DNA of 21,545 nucleotides from an uncultured Veillonella sp. (GTDB lineage Bacteria > Bacillota > Negativicutes > Veillonellales > Veillonellaceae), in NCBI GenBank assembly GCA_900556785.1, contig USQK01000027.1, positions 1-21,545 of the forward strand, written 5' to 3'. The notes beneath the pieces were generated by a model. The model was not told the origin of the DNA, made no database searches, and saw nothing but the letters and a program-made list of their open reading frames with translations. Positions 1 through 6,292 of this stretch are shown here, piece after piece. Position 1 is the stretch's first letter. Each line of letters begins with the position of its first letter. The position numbers and the translations under genes were made by a program.

Positions 1-43
1 CTTTAACCCATAACCTGATTTGGATAATGCCAACGTAGGGAAC
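1..43 (+). promoter_or_regulatory. TPP riboswitch (THI element), 3' half only
   Basis: The stretch ACCTGATTTGGATAATGCC followed by AACGTAGGGAA is the conserved 3' part of the thiamin pyrophosphate riboswitch, covering the pyrophosphate-binding arm and the closing P1 strand. The 5' half, with the CUGAGA pyrimidine-binding element, would lie before base 1. An intrinsic terminator and a cytX-type gene follow directly, so this is a transcription-termination riboswitch in which TPP binding should favour the terminator and switch the permease off. Identification rests on the consensus; truncation by the window edge is certain. Confidence 0.93.
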
Positions 44-56
44 ATAGAGGATTAAT

Positions 57-86
57 AGCCGAGTTCCTTTTTGGACTCGGCTTTTT
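57..86 (+). terminator. riboswitch-controlled intrinsic terminator
   Basis: AGCCGAGTTC pairs with GGACTCGGCT (10 bp with one G-T) around a CTTTTT loop, followed by a T-rich run. It lies between the TPP aptamer and the cytX ribosome site, so it is the likely expression platform. A TTG within the hairpin is in frame with cytX but has no ribosome site. Confidence 0.88.
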
Positions 87-101
87 CTATGACTTCCTGG
101 C

Positions 102-109
102 AAGGAGGA
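102..109 (+). promoter_or_regulatory. ribosome binding site of cytX
   Basis: AAGGAGGA lies 3 nt before the ATG at 113. It decides that start over the in-frame TTG at 71, which is buried in the terminator stem. Confidence 0.85.
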
Positions 110-112
110 CGT

Positions 113-1306
113 ATGAAAGACACATACATTACACAACCACAGTTCGCCATGATATGGTTTGGTGCCGCTCTATCTATAGCGGAAATTATGACAGGAACCT
201 ATCTAGCCCCCTTAGGGCTCACTCAAGGTCTATATGCCATCATACTAGGGCATATCATCGGCGGTATATTGCTCTTTGGAGCGGGCCTCATCGGTGGACG
301 TTTACGGCAAGGCAGTATGAATACTACCGCCTTCAGCTTTGGACCACTAGGAGCTAAAGGCTTTGCCTTTTTAAATATGCTTCAACTTATCGGCTGGACT
401 AGCATCATGATCTACGATGCTATGCTAGCCTTACAAGAGCTAGCCCCCCTATCCCCTATGATTTGGACGATAGCTATTGGAGCGCTTGTCATCCTGTGGC
501 TTTTCATCGGTCTCCACAATACGGGCTATATTCAAGCCATCGTATCGGTGTTATTGCTAGGTCTCACCCTCTACATGGGCGCTCACATGATATCGCAGTG
601 GCCTAGTGAAGCTAGCCTTCTAACTAGCGGAAACATGAGTTTCATTGCTGCCCTTGAGTTATCTATTGCCATGCCCCTATCTTGGCTACCACTCATCAGT
701 GATTATACCCGTGAAAGTAAAAAACCTTTCTCCGCATCACTTACAAGTGCTACAGTCTACACTGTAACAAGTATCGTTATGTACACCTTAGGTCTTAGTG
801 CCGCAATCTTTGGTGGTGGCGACTCCATCATTACTATCATGATGAATGCAGGACTTGGCCTTGCGGGCCTCATCGTTATCATCTTCTCTACCGTTACTAC
901 AACCTTTATGGACGCTTACTCTGCAGGCGTATCTAGTACAACTATCTATAATGGTGCCTCTAGTAAAGGTATCGCCGTCATCGTTACTATTGTGGGCACT
1001 ATTGCAGCTATTCTCTATCCAATGGATGATATTACAGACTTCCTATACCTCATCGGCTCTGTATTTGCGCCGATGATTGCCATCTTATTGGCGGACTACT
1101 TTATCAATCGCCAACAAGTACAAACACTTTCAGCCTATCTCGTACGAGGACTAATCTGGGCGGTATCCGTTGGTTTATACCACTATATGTTACATAGTGA
1201 AAGCACAATAGGTTCTACATTACCAGCCTTTACAATGGCATTTGTCGTTACAACTATCGTTGGATTTATAAGTAAAACAGCGCACATATCAACAGAAATT
1301 AAGTAG
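113..1306 (+). CDS. cytX: NCS1-family permease CytX, probable hydroxymethylpyrimidine transporter
   Basis: A 397-residue integral membrane protein of the nucleobase:cation symporter-1 family. It is built almost entirely of hydrophobic segments, about 12 predicted helices, with the conserved early stretch IAEIMTGTYLAPLG and an internal SWLPLISDYTR segment typical of NCS1 carriers. CytX proteins are the NCS1 branch linked to thiamin metabolism and are thought to import hydroxymethylpyrimidine by cation symport. The TPP riboswitch remnant and terminator immediately upstream support this substrate over cytosine or allantoin, although substrate cannot be read from sequence alone. The ATG at 113 is chosen for its strong AAGGAGGA site. 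The gene is convergent with modC; thiamin genes are not visible here and may lie upstream of the window. Confidence 0.85.
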   Translation: MKDTYITQPQFAMIWFGAALSIAEIMTGTYLAPLGLTQGLYAIILGHIIGGILLFGAGLIGGRLRQGSMNTTAFSFGPLGAKGFAFLNMLQLIGWTSIMIYDAMLALQELAPLSPMIWTIAIGALVILWLFIGLHNTGYIQAIVSVLLLGLTLYMGAHMISQWPSEASLLTSGNMSFIAALELSIAMPLSWLPLISDYTRESKKPFSASLTSATVYTVTSIVMYTLGLSAAIFGGGDSIITIMMNAGLGLAGLIVIIFSTVTTTFMDAYSAGVSSTTIYNGASSKGIAVIVTIVGTIAAILYPMDDITDFLYLIGSVFAPMIAILLADYFINRQQVQTLSAYLVRGLIWAVSVGLYHYMLHSESTIGSTLPAFTMAFVVTTIVGFISKTAHISTEIK

Positions 1307-1406
1307 CATTAGCAAGTAACATCTATTATAAACGTACTAATTCAATACTAAAGATTAAAGATAATAGTAAGTACACTGCTATCATTGCTATCAACTATCT
1401 AAAAAG

Positions 1407-1500
1407 AAAACACCTTCACAATCCACTAGTTACTGAACTATACATCTCAAAATTGTGTCCAATTTTTGGCATGTAGTTCATAGGATTATGAAGGTGTTTT
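1407..1500. terminator. 94-nt nested hairpin, bidirectional terminator between cytX and modC
   Basis: Three concentric inverted repeats stack into one long rod. The outer arms are 1407-1424 and 1483-1500 (18 bp, one mismatch). The middle arms are 1434-1445 and 1471-1480 (10 bp with a 2-nt bulge). The inner arms are 1449-1455 and 1460-1466 (7 bp) around a TGTC loop. Read on the minus strand, the outer stem is followed by TTTTCTTTTT, a good tract for ending modC. On the plus strand there are only four T's, which is weaker for cytX. The rest of the 1307-1568 gap is AT-rich and shows nothing else. Confidence 0.7.
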
Positions 1501-1568
1501 ATGTATCTCTATTTAATTTTAAAGTATTTTATCACTGTATCAAAACCATATGGTTTAAATGTTTATCA

Positions 1569-2198
1569 TCATTCAGCAATCGTAATAAGCCCGTTTTCAC
1601 AGGTCCAGTGTCTATCTCCTACGCTTTCTGCTTCGCTTTCATCATGGGTAACCCATACGCAAGGTACATCCCATTCACGGATGATAGATACGAGATCCTC
1701 TCGAACCTGTTTACGCAAATTCCAATCTAATGCAGATAATGGCTCATCGAGGAGCAAAATAGTCGGTTTAGAGTAGAGCGCACGACCTAATGCAACCCGT
1801 TGTTGCTCACCACCAGATAAGCTACCCGCCTTAGTATGGCGGTATTTTTCTAAACCTAAACGTTGTAATAGCGTATCGCACATCTCAGGTGTACCGCGCT
1901 TACTGTAGGTAATATTATTTTCTACGGACAAGTGAGGAAATACGATATTACCTTGTGGCATATAGCCTACTTGACGGTCTTGAGCAGGTACCCAGATTTT
2001 TTTATCCCGATCAACCCACGTTGTTTCATCACATTGAATACTGCCAGTTGTGGGTTTTACGAGGCCTGCAATACATTTGATAAACGTACTTTTACCACTA
2101 CCGGACTGTCCCGTCAGCACAGTAATACCAGACGGCAGCGCCCCATCGGCTTTCACAGTCACAGAAGGTCTAGCTACAGTAAAGGAAAATGTAATCAT
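1569..2198 (-). CDS. modC: molybdate ABC transporter ATP-binding protein ModC (short form)
   Basis: A 209-residue ABC ATPase that powers molybdate uptake through ModB. Walker A is GQSGSGKST at residues 30-38, the Q-loop glutamine is Q82, the signature LSGGE is at 127-131, Walker B is ILLLDEP with D151-E152, and the switch histidine is H185 in VTHDE. It lies last in the modA-modB-modC order, its start 8 nt after modB, with the modB stop codon overlapping the modC ribosome site (AGGAGG), so the two are translationally coupled. Escherichia coli ModC is about 350 residues because of a C-terminal molybdate-binding (Mop/TOBE) regulatory domain; that domain is absent here. Sulfate or tungstate ATPases look alike, so the name leans on ModA and ModB. 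Confidence 0.87.
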   Translation of the reverse strand: MITFSFTVARPSVTVKADGALPSGITVLTGQSGSGKSTFIKCIAGLVKPTTGSIQCDETTWVDRDKKIWVPAQDRQVGYMPQGNIVFPHLSVENNITYSKRGTPEMCDTLLQRLGLEKYRHTKAGSLSGGEQQRVALGRALYSKPTILLLDEPLSALDWNLRKQVREDLVSIIREWDVPCVWVTHDESEAESVGDRHWTCENGLITIAE

Positions 2199-2206
2199 AG
2201 AACCTC

Positions 2207-2875
2207 CTAATTATTATCTGTATGGCGGAACAAGGAACCTTTTGTAATAAGGTGAATTCCGCTCAATAATGCCAATGTAAGAACACAAATATAAATAACT
2301 AGCTCAAAGGCATCCATATACTGCCCCGCTTCTACATAGGAGTAGATAGCTAATGGCATAGTACGTGTTACCTTTGGAATATTACCAGCAATCAAGATGG
2401 TCGCACCAAATTCGCCCATGGCACGGCAGAACGCTAAAATACTACCTGTTAAAATACCTTTCCATGCGAGCGGTACAGATATGGTAAAGAAAATGCGTAG
2501 CTCTGAAGCACCTAATGTTCGAGCTACATCCTCCATATTATGATCTACGGACTGCAATGCAGAACGTACCGTTTGATAAAACAGTGGAAATGCAATAACA
2601 GAAGAGGCTATGATAGCACCAGAAGCGGCAAAGACGACGCTCATACCATGAGCTTCAAGCCAAGCCCCAAAGGCATAGCCCGGTGTAAATACCATAAGCA
2701 GCGCAAAACCAACGACTACAGGAGGTAGTACTAGAGGCAATGTAATAAGAGCATCAAGAATAGCAATGCCGCCCCATTTACAGCGATTCATCCAATAGCA
2801 AGCGGCTAAGCCACTTAAGATAACAATAACGAGGGCAATGCTCGCCACCCACAGCGATAGCCAGAATGGACTCAT
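2207..2875 (-). CDS. modB: molybdate ABC transporter permease ModB
   Basis: A 222-residue inner-membrane permease with about five or six hydrophobic helices. The EAA loop that docks the ATPase reads EDVARTLGASELRIFFTISV, and the family stretches LPLVLPPVVVGFALL and CRAMGEFGATILIAGN are characteristic of ModB/CysT-type permeases. It forms the channel of the ModABC molybdate importer. The ATG at 2875 is preceded by a GGGGGAG ribosome site about 6 nt upstream; a TTG nine codons earlier has no such site. It is separated from modA by a terminator and a palindromic promoter region, and coupled to modC. Confidence 0.9.
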   Translation of the reverse strand: MSPFWLSLWVASIALVIVILSGLAACYWMNRCKWGGIAILDALITLPLVLPPVVVGFALLMVFTPGYAFGAWLEAHGMSVVFAASGAIIASSVIAFPLFYQTVRSALQSVDHNMEDVARTLGASELRIFFTISVPLAWKGILTGSILAFCRAMGEFGATILIAGNIPKVTRTMPLAIYSYVEAGQYMDAFELVIYICVLTLALLSGIHLITKGSLFRHTDNN

Positions 2876-2914
2876 GCCACTCCCCCTTTCTATGTACAAC
2901 AAATTTAGGCTATG

Positions 2915-2932
2915 TACAATATCTATATTGTA
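2915..2932 (-). promoter_or_regulatory. palindromic operator candidate over a modBC promoter
   Basis: TACAATAT-CT-ATATTGTA is a perfect 8-2-8 inverted repeat. On the minus strand it overlaps TGATACAAT, a good extended -10 element, with no convincing -35. The 9-mer TATGTACAA occurs at 2891-2899 and again at 2911-2919, exactly 20 bp apart. The arrangement suggests a second, repressible promoter for modBC downstream of the modA terminator. The regulator is unknown; no modE is in the window. Confidence 0.5.
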
Positions 2933-2941
2933 TCATAAAAG

Positions 2942-2970
2942 AAAACGCTAGCCATGAGAGCTAGCGTTTT
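2942..2970 (-). terminator. intrinsic terminator after modA
   Basis: AAAACGCTAGC pairs perfectly with GCTAGCGTTTT (11 bp) around a 7-nt loop. On the minus strand it is followed by TTTTCTTTT. It begins 5 nt beyond the modA stop and would make modA message more abundant than modBC. Confidence 0.85.
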
Positions 2971-2974
2971 ACCC

Positions 2975-3763
2975 TTATTTAGAAGCGGAGAAACCGTATT
3001 TCTCTAATACCTTTTGGCCCTCTGGGCTCATTACGTACTGGTAAAAGTCTTTTGCCAATGCGTTGTCATATTTTTTAATGATACCAATTGGATAGATAAC
3101 TGGATCATGAGAGTCTGCAGGTGTTACTGCAGAAATTTGAACGGCATCACCTGCTGCAATAGCATCAGTTTTGTAAATGAAGCCAGCATCACCAGCACCT
3201 TGACTAATGGAAGCTGTTACGGCTTTTACATCTTTTGCATATACTACATTAGGCTCTACTTGTTCCCAAACGCCTAATTTTGTTAATACTTGTTTACCAT
3301 AGTTACCAGCTGGCACTGTTTCAGGATTACCCAATACAATGCGTTTCACAGTAGCAATTTGACTTAACTCAACTTTAGGTTGACCTTTTGGAACTACAAG
3401 AACGAGTTCATTTGTAACGAATGGTTTTACATCACTTACAAGGTCTTTCTCTTGTAACATTTTCATATTCTTTTCGTCAGCAGAGATGAATAAGCTAGCT
3501 GGTGCACCTTGTTCAATTTGTTGACGCAATGTGCCAGAACCAGCAAAGTTAATAGCAATTTGATCATCTGCTAAATTATGGCTTTTTTTGTAAGCATCAG
3601 CGAGTTCTGTAAGAGCCCCTTTAAGACTGGCAGCAGCTTGTACCGTAATCTTTTCAGATGTACTTGGTTTACCTGTTTCTGCCGGTTTGCTTGCATCGTT
3701 ACCACAGCCTACTAGAAACGCAAGCATAAAAACGCTCATTAATACTAATAGAATTCGTTTCAT
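2975..3763 (-). CDS. modA: molybdate-binding lipoprotein ModA
   Basis: A 262-residue periplasmic solute-binding lipoprotein that captures molybdate (or tungstate) for ModBC. The signal peptide MKRILLVLMSVFMLAF ends in the lipobox LVGC with acylated C20. The mature part has the ModA hallmarks AAASLKGALTELADAYK, GSGTLRQQIEQGAPASLFIS and, late in the chain, AGDAGFIYKTDA. The ATG at 3763 is chosen because of AGGAGG 5 nt upstream and because it exposes the signal peptide; a longer reading from a TTG at 3838 would bury it. modA is the first gene of the mod operon; a terminator follows it. Confidence 0.93.
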   Translation of the reverse strand: MKRILLVLMSVFMLAFLVGCGNDASKPAETGKPSTSEKITVQAAASLKGALTELADAYKKSHNLADDQIAINFAGSGTLRQQIEQGAPASLFISADEKNMKMLQEKDLVSDVKPFVTNELVLVVPKGQPKVELSQIATVKRIVLGNPETVPAGNYGKQVLTKLGVWEQVEPNVVYAKDVKAVTASISQGAGDAGFIYKTDAIAAGDAVQISAVTPADSHDPVIYPIGIIKKYDNALAKDFYQYVMSPEGQKVLEKYGFSASK

Positions 3764-3845
3764 AATTCCTCCTGTGCATCCCTCCGGGCTCCACACTGTG
3801 AAAGCTATGGTCAAACCTTGAGACACATCGACTAACAAGAAACTA

Positions 3846-3869
3846 AATATACAATATATTCACATTATA
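3846..3869 (-). promoter_or_regulatory. modA promoter -10 and start-site palindrome
   Basis: On the minus strand a consensus TATAAT lies at 3864-3869, with only a poor -35. Just downstream, about where transcription should start, AATATA-CAA-TATATT (3846-3860) is a 6-3-6 inverted repeat. It shares the core TACAATAT with the palindrome before modB, which points to one regulator acting on both sites. The untranslated leader would be about 95 nt. Confidence 0.5.
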
Positions 3870-3929
3870 CTATAAATACATAGTTTAAGTCGTATGCAAA
3901 AGCTCACATCTGCATAGATATTTCTGATG

Positions 3930-3950
3930 ATTATGATTAGTAATCATAAT
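3930..3950. promoter_or_regulatory. perfect 9-3-9 palindrome between modA and the AEC permease
   Basis: ATTATGATT-AGT-AATCATAAT is a perfect inverted repeat in the 377-bp divergent gap 3764-4140. It has the size and base content of a dimeric repressor site of the general Fur/PerR kind, without matching either closely. A second imperfect palindrome lies at 3982-4003 (CTATGGTAT-GATA-ATACTATAG). The rest of the gap holds the modA promoter and leader and otherwise AT-rich sequence in which no gene is seen. Confidence 0.4.
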
Positions 3951-4140
3951 AGATAAATTTTTAAACCTCAAATAATACATACTATGGTATGATAATACTA
4001 TAGAGGATAATAAAGTTCTGAACAGATTTCGAAATGTATCCACTCATCATTCATATACTACTAACTGTATATTTACTCTATACGGTTATATAATAAGTTA
4101 AAACTATGCCCTATTTTAATAAGAAACTCTAGGTGAGATA

Positions 4141-5130
4141 ATGAATTTATTAGTATTAATAGGCCATATCTTTATGAATTCCATGATACCTATTTTAATA
4201 CTTATAGGGGTTGGATTTGTATTAGATAGAAAATTTAAACTCGATTTGTATACGCTGAGTAAGCTAAACTTCTACATATTATTACCTACGTTTATATTTA
4301 GAGCTATGTATGAAGCAAAACTTAACTCAGGTACATTAGAAATTGTATTTGTTGCATTTTGTGTACTTATACTAAATTCCATACTATCGGATGTAGTTGG
4401 CCGAATACAGGGTTATGACGTAGCCAAGATTGCGACCTTAAAAAACTGTGTTATGTTTAACAATGTAGGAAATATGGGTGTCGCCCTAGCTATATTTGTA
4501 TTTACAAACATACCCTATGTTATTGATGGCGCCACCCCCTATGCAAACTTAGGTCTTGTAAGTGTCGTATCCATCATGATTATTCAAACCATCAGCAGTA
4601 ATACGTATGGGTTCTACCAAGCTGGTGCAGGCAGACTTAGCCCACGCGATGCGCTAAAAGTTGTGTTCCACATGCCAATGGTTTATGCCATCCCAATGGC
4701 TCTACTCTGCCAGTTGTTACCTTTTGATTTACACGGTCTCTTCTTCTTTGCGCCCCTCAATATCTTCGCAAACGCTTTCGTCGGTGTTGCTATGATTGCC
4801 TTAGGTGTACAAATTAACAGAACCCCATTAAACTTCTTTAAACTAGATGTTATGCTTGCAACGACGTTGCGACTTGTAATAAGCCCACTCATAGCCGCTG
4901 CTATGACCATACTCTTCATCAAGTTCTATGGCCCTATGCATCCAATAGCGGCTCAAACTATTATCATAACCTATAGCGTACCAACAGCTATCAATATGTC
5001 ACTCATTGCAATTGAAATGAAGAACAACCCAGAGTATGCTACGCAAATCGTTATGGGCACCACAATTCTATCGGCAGTAACTATGCCGCTATTTATTACA
5101 ATCGCCTATTATCTTTTCCCATTATATTGA
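4141..5130 (+). CDS. auxin efflux carrier (AEC) family permease
   Basis: A 329-residue integral membrane protein with about ten hydrophobic helices. It starts with the usual AEC opening, a helix containing MIPILILIGVGFVLDRKFKL followed by LSKLNFYILLPTFIFRAMYE. The central NNVGNMGVALAIF (with asparagines that act in transport in this family) and the late stretch YSVPTAINMSLIAIEM fit AEC carriers. Bacterial members move organic acids such as malate, so an organic-acid permease is a reasonable guess, especially in a lactate/malate-fermenting host, but the substrate cannot be assigned. AGGTGA at 4131-4136 serves the ATG. It is monocistronic: a strong hairpin follows and the next gene converges. 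Confidence 0.85.
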   Translation: MNLLVLIGHIFMNSMIPILILIGVGFVLDRKFKLDLYTLSKLNFYILLPTFIFRAMYEAKLNSGTLEIVFVAFCVLILNSILSDVVGRIQGYDVAKIATLKNCVMFNNVGNMGVALAIFVFTNIPYVIDGATPYANLGLVSVVSIMIIQTISSNTYGFYQAGAGRLSPRDALKVVFHMPMVYAIPMALLCQLLPFDLHGLFFFAPLNIFANAFVGVAMIALGVQINRTPLNFFKLDVMLATTLRLVISPLIAAAMTILFIKFYGPMHPIAAQTIIITYSVPTAINMSLIAIEMKNNPEYATQIVMGTTILSAVTMPLFITIAYYLFPLY

Positions 5131-5148
5131 TACTAGTATACCTATACA

Positions 5149-5177
5149 AAAAGGAGCCCTTTTAAAGGGCTCCTTTT
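5149..5177. terminator. bidirectional terminator between AEC permease and arsR-type gene
   Basis: AAAAGGAGCCC pairs perfectly with GGGCTCCTTTT (11 bp; the palindrome itself runs 14 bp per arm) around TTTTAAA. The A and T runs make it work in both directions, serving the two convergent genes. Confidence 0.9.
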
Positions 5178-5203
5178 GTACACTTAAACAATTATCGTCT
5201 TAC

Positions 5204-5494
5204 TTACTGATGAGATACGTGTTCCATACCCATTCTAACGAGACCTTCTACATGATCATCGTTTAGAGAGTAGTATGCAGTTTTCCCTTCCTTACGATAG
5301 GTTACAAGGCGTGCTTGACGTAATACACGTAGTTGGTGTGAAATAGCAGATTGACCCATTCCCATTGTTTCTGCAATATGATTAACACACATTTCATTTT
5401 CTAATAATAATTCTACTATTTTAAGGCGCGTAGGATCTCCCAAGATTTTAAACAGTTCTGCTAGCTTTAGCAATGATTCTTGTTTGTCGCTCAT
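5204..5494 (-). CDS. ArsR/SmtB-family metal-sensing repressor, CzrA-like zinc site
   Basis: A 96-residue winged-helix repressor. The recognition region reads MGMGQSAISHQLRVLRQARLV, with the family opening LGDPTRLKIVELLL. The C-terminal helix carries D79-x-H81-x10-H92-x2-H95, exactly the alpha5 ligand spacing of CzrA (D84, H86, H97, H100) and close to SmtB, where zinc or cobalt binding releases DNA. The alpha3N cysteine box of arsenic or cadmium sensors (ELCVCDL) is degenerate (EMCVNHI), so zinc/cobalt is more likely. The ATG at 5494 is preferred because GGGGGA lies just before it; the ATG at 5506 has no good site. No metal exporter is adjacent, so its target is elsewhere or itself. Confidence 0.88.
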   Translation of the reverse strand: MSDKQESLLKLAELFKILGDPTRLKIVELLLENEMCVNHIAETMGMGQSAISHQLRVLRQARLVTYRKEGKTAYYSLNDDHVEGLVRMGMEHVSHQ

Positions 5495-5617
5495 ATAATC
5501 CCCCATATCTTAAATCACTATTCATGTTTATGTATCATTCTTATATTACTTATGTTCTTACTCATTTGTAACCCCGTGGGGCATACATATAAATATTATA
5601 TCATTTTTATTATATTA

Positions 5618-5651
5618 AAAAAGAGACTTTGTTTAAACAAAGTCTCTTTTT
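5618..5651 (-). terminator. terminator after the uspA-type gene
   Basis: AAAAAGAGACTTTG pairs perfectly with CAAAGTCTCTTTTT (14 bp) around TTTAAA. It ends the upstream minus-strand stress-protein gene and separates it from the arsR-type gene. Confidence 0.9.
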
Positions 5652-5676
5652 ATATCATATCTATACAGGATATGAA

Positions 5677-6123
5677 TTATTTAATGATTAATACAGGGCA
5701 AGTGGAGTGACTAGTTACATAGCTACTTACGCTACCCATGAACAAGCCTTTCAATGGACCAAGGCCACGGCTACCCATTACGATAAGATCAGCATTGTAT
5801 TTTTTAGCTACTGCCAACAATGCAGGACCAGGGGAGCCAACTTCGAATACGCTTTTAACTTTTACGCCTGTAGGAATTTCTTTCACTACATCGTTAAGAA
5901 TTTCTTTACCAGTTTCTTCCATATCTTCCGCAATTTGTTCAGATACGTAGCCACCGGAAATTGGTGTTTGATCGAAATTGGAAATAGCAGACACAATATT
6001 TGCAACGTGAACAATAATCAATTCAGCATGGTTGCGGTCCGCTACAGCGAGAGCATGTTCCAACGCACGTTTAGCATTTTCAGAACCATCAGTAGGTACG
6101 ACAATAGTTTTGTAGGTAACCAT
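5677..6123 (-). CDS. universal stress protein, UspA family, ATP-binding type
   Basis: A 148-residue single-domain Usp protein. It opens YKTIVVPTDGSENAKRALEH and ends with the ATP-binding signature G117-x2-G120-x9-G130-S131 (MGSRGLGPLKGLFMGSV), so it is of the nucleotide-binding MJ0577-like type. D12 follows the first beta strand as in that group. These cytosolic dimers bind ATP and help survival under stress or growth arrest; no precise reaction is known. AGGAGGGG about 7 nt before the ATG supports the start. It appears to be transcribed alone, with a perfect terminator behind it. Confidence 0.92.
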   Translation of the reverse strand: MVTYKTIVVPTDGSENAKRALEHALAVADRNHAELIIVHVANIVSAISNFDQTPISGGYVSEQIAEDMEETGKEILNDVVKEIPTGVKVKSVFEVGSPGPALLAVAKKYNADLIVMGSRGLGPLKGLFMGSVSSYVTSHSTCPVLIIK

Positions 6124-6208
6124 AATAACCCCTCCTATTCCTAATCCCTCAAAGGGGATATGATCAAATATCGTTTAGCCTATACTAATATATTCTAGAC
6201 CATCAAGG

Positions 6209-6234
6209 AAAACTCCTCTTTTTTCTGAGGATTT
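6209..6234 (-). terminator. weak terminator after the exported-protein gene
   Basis: TCCTC/GAGGA with three further A-T pairs beyond a mismatch forms a short hairpin. On the minus strand it is followed by TTTTCC. It is the only candidate for ending the amino-acid transporter operon before the uspA-type gene. Confidence 0.4.
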
Positions 6235-6292
6235 ATTACATTATAGCACAAATCGTACAGAATTATACAAATAAAAGAATATTATGTGCATA

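Noticed and set aside
1455..1776. Plus-strand open frames of about 91 codons overlapping the end of modC
   Set aside because: They are antisense to a clear ABC ATPase, begin in the hairpin region, lack ribosome sites and show no protein character.
3764..3838. modA leader considered as a molybdenum-cofactor or other riboswitch
   Set aside because: At about 95 nt it is short, only weak stems (CACA/TGTG with CCC/GGG) are seen, and I could not match conserved riboswitch sequence. A longer modA reading from 3838 was rejected too, because it hides the signal peptide.
5571..5582. CCCC-GT-GGGG palindrome upstream of the arsR-type gene as its operator
   Set aside because: ArsR-family sites are AT-rich 12-2-12 repeats; this is too short and GC-rich, and no good 12-2-12 site could be found nearby.
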